Positions 62,031 through 64,000 of a stretch of DNA of 64,000 nucleotides are shown here, one piece after another. The stretch is from the NCBI RefSeq assembly GCF_024714475.1, contig NZ_JAMZMI010000002.1, forward strand, positions 1 through 64,000, read 5' to 3'. The DNA comes from Marinoscillum sp. MHG1-6 (GTDB taxonomy: Bacteria > Bacteroidota > Bacteroidia > Cytophagales > Cyclobacteriaceae). How positions within the stretch are numbered: the first letter of the stretch is position 1; every line of letters starts with the position of its first letter. The notes below the pieces were generated by a model that made no database searches, had not been told where the DNA came from, and saw only the letters and a program-made list of their open reading frames with translations. The translations under genes were made by a program, and so were the position numbers.

Positions 62031-63167
62031 TCAGAAAAGCCCCATTTTCACCAAAATCGCTTCCAAAACTCCATTTGGCAATTCAAAGCCTGCGAAAAAT
62101 ATTCCAACTCCGAGTACTTTATTTTTATCCTTTACAACTGTTAGCGCCAAAGGAAGAAAAGTCACTGACATGAGCGCATAAGTAACTGCGAAAAGGATCA
62201 GTTCAATGGTCAACAACACCGGATTAGATGTAAAGTAAATCATTACGGTAAGCGCTGTGACACCTAATATGGAAATGAGTATGGAAAGATATACCGAACG
62301 CTTTTCTGCCAACCTTCCTATCGGATATCCCACCAAAGCAACCACGGCCAAAACAGCTGATATGATTCCACTTCCACTAATCCCCATCACGGAAAAATTC
62401 TTATTGGTAAACCAGTCAGGGAATAGATTGAAGAGTATGGTGGTGACGATTCCAAAGCAAGCCCCTAAGGCGAACGCATAAGTAAAGTCAGATTTACCAA
62501 CCTCTTGCTTCGGAGGTACGTCGAGCATATACCTGGAGTTAGACCTCATCAACAGGCCACTTCCCAATACTGCTACCCCACCAACTACAAATGTCAGGGG
62601 AGCTCCCAAAAAATTTATCAAATCAACAATGACCGGTTCGATAGCATAAAGCAATCCATAAACTACTGTCAGTAAAGCCATTGCGGTCGGCAACCGGTTG
62701 ACGGGCACAAACACTTCGATGGTTGAAATCGCGGGACTGGTAAACAAGGCCATGGAAAATAACCATAACACAATCAAACCCGGTAATATCCATCTAAATA
62801 CCGGCCCGGGATCAGTGAAAAGGGTAAAAGCAGTAGCCATAAAGATCATCGCCGCAAAGCTGACCCCCGCCGAGATAATTGGAAGCCGCTGCCCGGCTTT
62901 TCTCCTAAACTTGTCCCCCATCATACCTGCAATTGGAGGAGTAAGGACCATAATGATCCCTTGAGAAATGAACAGAAAAAGTGTTAAGTCTTTGAAACTA
63001 TACTTCTCTAACAATATTGGCTGATAGTTATAGTAGGCAATCCACCCGATAATGACAGAAGCATATAAAAGCGTTAGTGAGAGTAGTTGCTTCCAAAGCA
63101 CCTGCTCTTTTGATACGTATTTCAACTTTGAGTTGCTCTCGTAGTCTAATGCTAGTGAGTTGTCCAT
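62031..63167 (-). CDS. MFS transporter
   Basis: From the ATG at 63167 (MDNSLALDY) the protein has 378 residues and about 12 membrane segments; a longer frame starting with TTG at 63200 adds 11 residues. The loop after segment 2 reads GMMGDKFRRKAGQR, the MFS signature. Other features are weak (SPAISTIEVFVPVNRLPTAM; GYPIGRLAEKRS), so no substrate can be named. A 25-bp palindrome sits in its upstream region. The neighbours do not suggest a pathway. Confidence 0.82.
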   Translation of the reverse strand: MDNSLALDYESNSKLKYVSKEQVLWKQLLSLTLLYASVIIGWIAYYNYQPILLEKYSFKDLTLFLFISQGIIMVLTPPIAGMMGDKFRRKAGQRLPIISAGVSFAAMIFMATAFTLFTDPGPVFRWILPGLIVLWLFSMALFTSPAISTIEVFVPVNRLPTAMALLTVVYGLLYAIEPVIVDLINFLGAPLTFVVGGVAVLGSGLLMRSNSRYMLDVPPKQEVGKSDFTYAFALGACFGIVTTILFNLFPDWFTNKNFSVMGISGSGIISAVLAVVALVGYPIGRLAEKRSVYLSILISILGVTALTVMIYFTSNPVLLTIELILFAVTYALMSVTFLPLALTVVKDKNKVLGVGIFFAGFELPNGVLEAILVKMGLF

Positions 63168-63243
63168 AGACGATAATTGGTTTTGGTTATAGATGCTCAA
63201 TGTACGAACAGGTAACAGGTTTTGGATTCAAAAGTTTATTCTT

Positions 63244-63268
63244 TTTTTCTAACGTTATATTAGAAAAA
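63244..63268. promoter_or_regulatory. Palindrome upstream of MFS gene
   Basis: TTTTTCTAA (63244-63252) and TTAGAAAAA (63260-63268) are perfect 9-bp arms with a 7-bp spacer in the divergent MFS-valS spacer. It could be an operator for the transporter gene; no local regulator gene is seen in the window. Confidence 0.5.
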
Positions 63269-63369
63269 TATTAAATATAGCTCAAAAAGACCTATAAAGT
63301 ATGTATATACAGCATTCCTGACAGGTAGAAATATTTTACCATTCTCAAATCGCTTTTAGTCAAAAACGA

Positions 63370-63377
63370 TAGATTTG
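63370..63377 (+). promoter_or_regulatory. -7 element of valS
   Basis: TAGATTTG matches TAnnTTTG exactly, 36 bp before the valS start codon. Confidence 0.6.
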
Positions 63378-63412
63378 CGGTTCCTTTTGAGAAGCTGGAA
63401 AGACAATTAACA

Positions 63413-64000
63413 ATGAGCATATCAACCAAGTACGACCCATCATCGGTAGAAGACAAATGGTATCAATTCTGGATGGATCAAGGCTATTTTAAAGCCTCTG
63501 TAAACCCTGATAAAGAACCTTACTCGATTGTCATCCCTCCGCCTAATGTAACGGGAGTATTGCACATGGGTCACATGCTTAACAACACCATCCAGGACAT
63601 CCTGATCAGAAAGGCCAGAATGGAAGGAAAAGAAGCATGCTGGGTTCCCGGGACAGATCATGCCTCCATTGCCACGGAAGCCAAGGTAGTTGCCATGCTT
63701 AGGGAAAAAGGGATCAAAAAAAGTGACCTTTCACGAGAAGAGTTCTTGAAATATGCCTGGGAATGGAAGGAAAAGTATGGCGGAATCATTCTGGAGCAGC
63801 TCAAAAAACTAGGCGCCTCCTGTGACTGGGATCGAACGGCCTTTACCATGGATGAAGGTTATTATAAGGCCGTAATCCGCGTTTTTGTAGACCTGCATAA
63901 AAAGGGGTATATCTATCGTGGTCTGCGAATGATCAACTGGGATACTGAAGCCCAAACGGCCCTTTCTAATGAAGAGGTGATCTACAAAGAGGATGGTGAA
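63413..64000 (+). CDS. valS: Valyl-tRNA synthetase, 5' part
   Basis: The frame from the ATG at 63413 is open to the window end and gives the first 196 residues. It has the class I signature [15 protein letters not shown] (HIGH variant HMGH, about 43-57), [15 protein letters not shown] and [19 protein letters not shown], characteristic of ValRS. The rest, including KMSKS and the anticodon-binding domain, lies beyond the window. The start [16 protein letters not shown] matches usual family beginnings. Confidence 0.96.
   Translation, partial: MSISTKYDPSSVEDKWYQFWMDQGYFKASVNPDKEPYSIVIPPPNVTGVLHMGHMLNNTIQDILIRKARMEGKEACWVPGTDHASIATEAKVVAMLREKGIKKSDLSREEFLKYAWEWKEKYGGIILEQLKKLGASCDWDRTAFTMDEGYYKAVIRVFVDLHKKGYIYRGLRMINWDTEAQTALSNEEVIYKEDGE

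Overview
The window reads as a chromosomal segment of a polysaccharide-degrading, probably marine, member of the Bacteroidota (Cytophagales-like; the exact genus cannot be read from the sequence). The evidence is a SusC/SusD pair, type IX secretion (Por) C-terminal sorting domains, many SPII lipoproteins, Bacteroidota promoter elements of the TAnnTTTG type (for example before valS, hppA and cysE), few Shine-Dalgarno sites and an alginate lyase complement typical of algal polymer degraders.

Layout. (1) Positions 1-3540 hold an integron-like cassette array: four minus-strand genes without clear families, each followed by a 226-229 bp imperfect palindrome whose outer ends are AAC...GTT, and at the right end a compact palindrome next to a fragment of a tyrosine recombinase. 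(2) Positions 3819-10946 carry an operon for a TolC-like outer membrane protein, an HlyD-like adaptor and a DUF4956 membrane protein, beside two secreted CotH-kinase-family proteins, one of which has a degenerate kinase-like core. (3) Positions 11044-15070 hold a lipoprotein, a candidate structured RNA with its own terminator, cysE-cysM for cysteine synthesis, a DUF4920 lipoprotein and gluconokinase. (4) Positions 15281-36085 are one long minus-strand alginate utilisation locus. It contains a FadR-type regulator with a tandem operator, SusC, SusD, a PKD surface lipoprotein, a small binding-module lipoprotein, PL7, an SGNH acetylesterase, two PL6 lyases, a PL17 oligoalginate lyase, KdgF, an MFS importer, an SDR reductase and a second esterase. 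A plus-strand promoter-like site and a plus-oriented terminator just upstream of susC suggest a small antisense RNA. (5) Positions 36346-38802 are a GH28 plus CE12 pectin-type pair. (6) Positions 38915-45727 form a non-phosphorylative L-fucose catabolic operon (FucP, two SDRs, a lactonase and an FAH-family hydrolase) with a flavin reductase and a LacI regulator; no fuconate dehydratase gene is present. (7) Positions 46092-49873 carry a CreD envelope operon whose small winged-helix regulator starts at GTG inside the upstream stop, with two matching palindromes. (8) Positions 49943-64000 hold uxuA-galK with a divergent Nudix-type regulator, sdaA, a phosphodiesterase, the membrane pyrophosphatase HppA, folE, queD, cysH, an epimerase, an MFS protein and the 5' part of valS.

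How it works together. Alginate would be bound and cut at the surface (PL7, PL6, PKD and binding lipoproteins), imported by SusC/D, reduced to monomers by PL6 and PL17 in the periplasm, imported by the MFS protein, opened to DEH with KdgF and reduced to 2-keto-3-deoxygluconate by the SDR. The KDG kinase and KDPG aldolase must lie elsewhere. L-fucose would be oxidised to pyruvate and lactate. All functional statements are inferred from sequence family; no database search was run.
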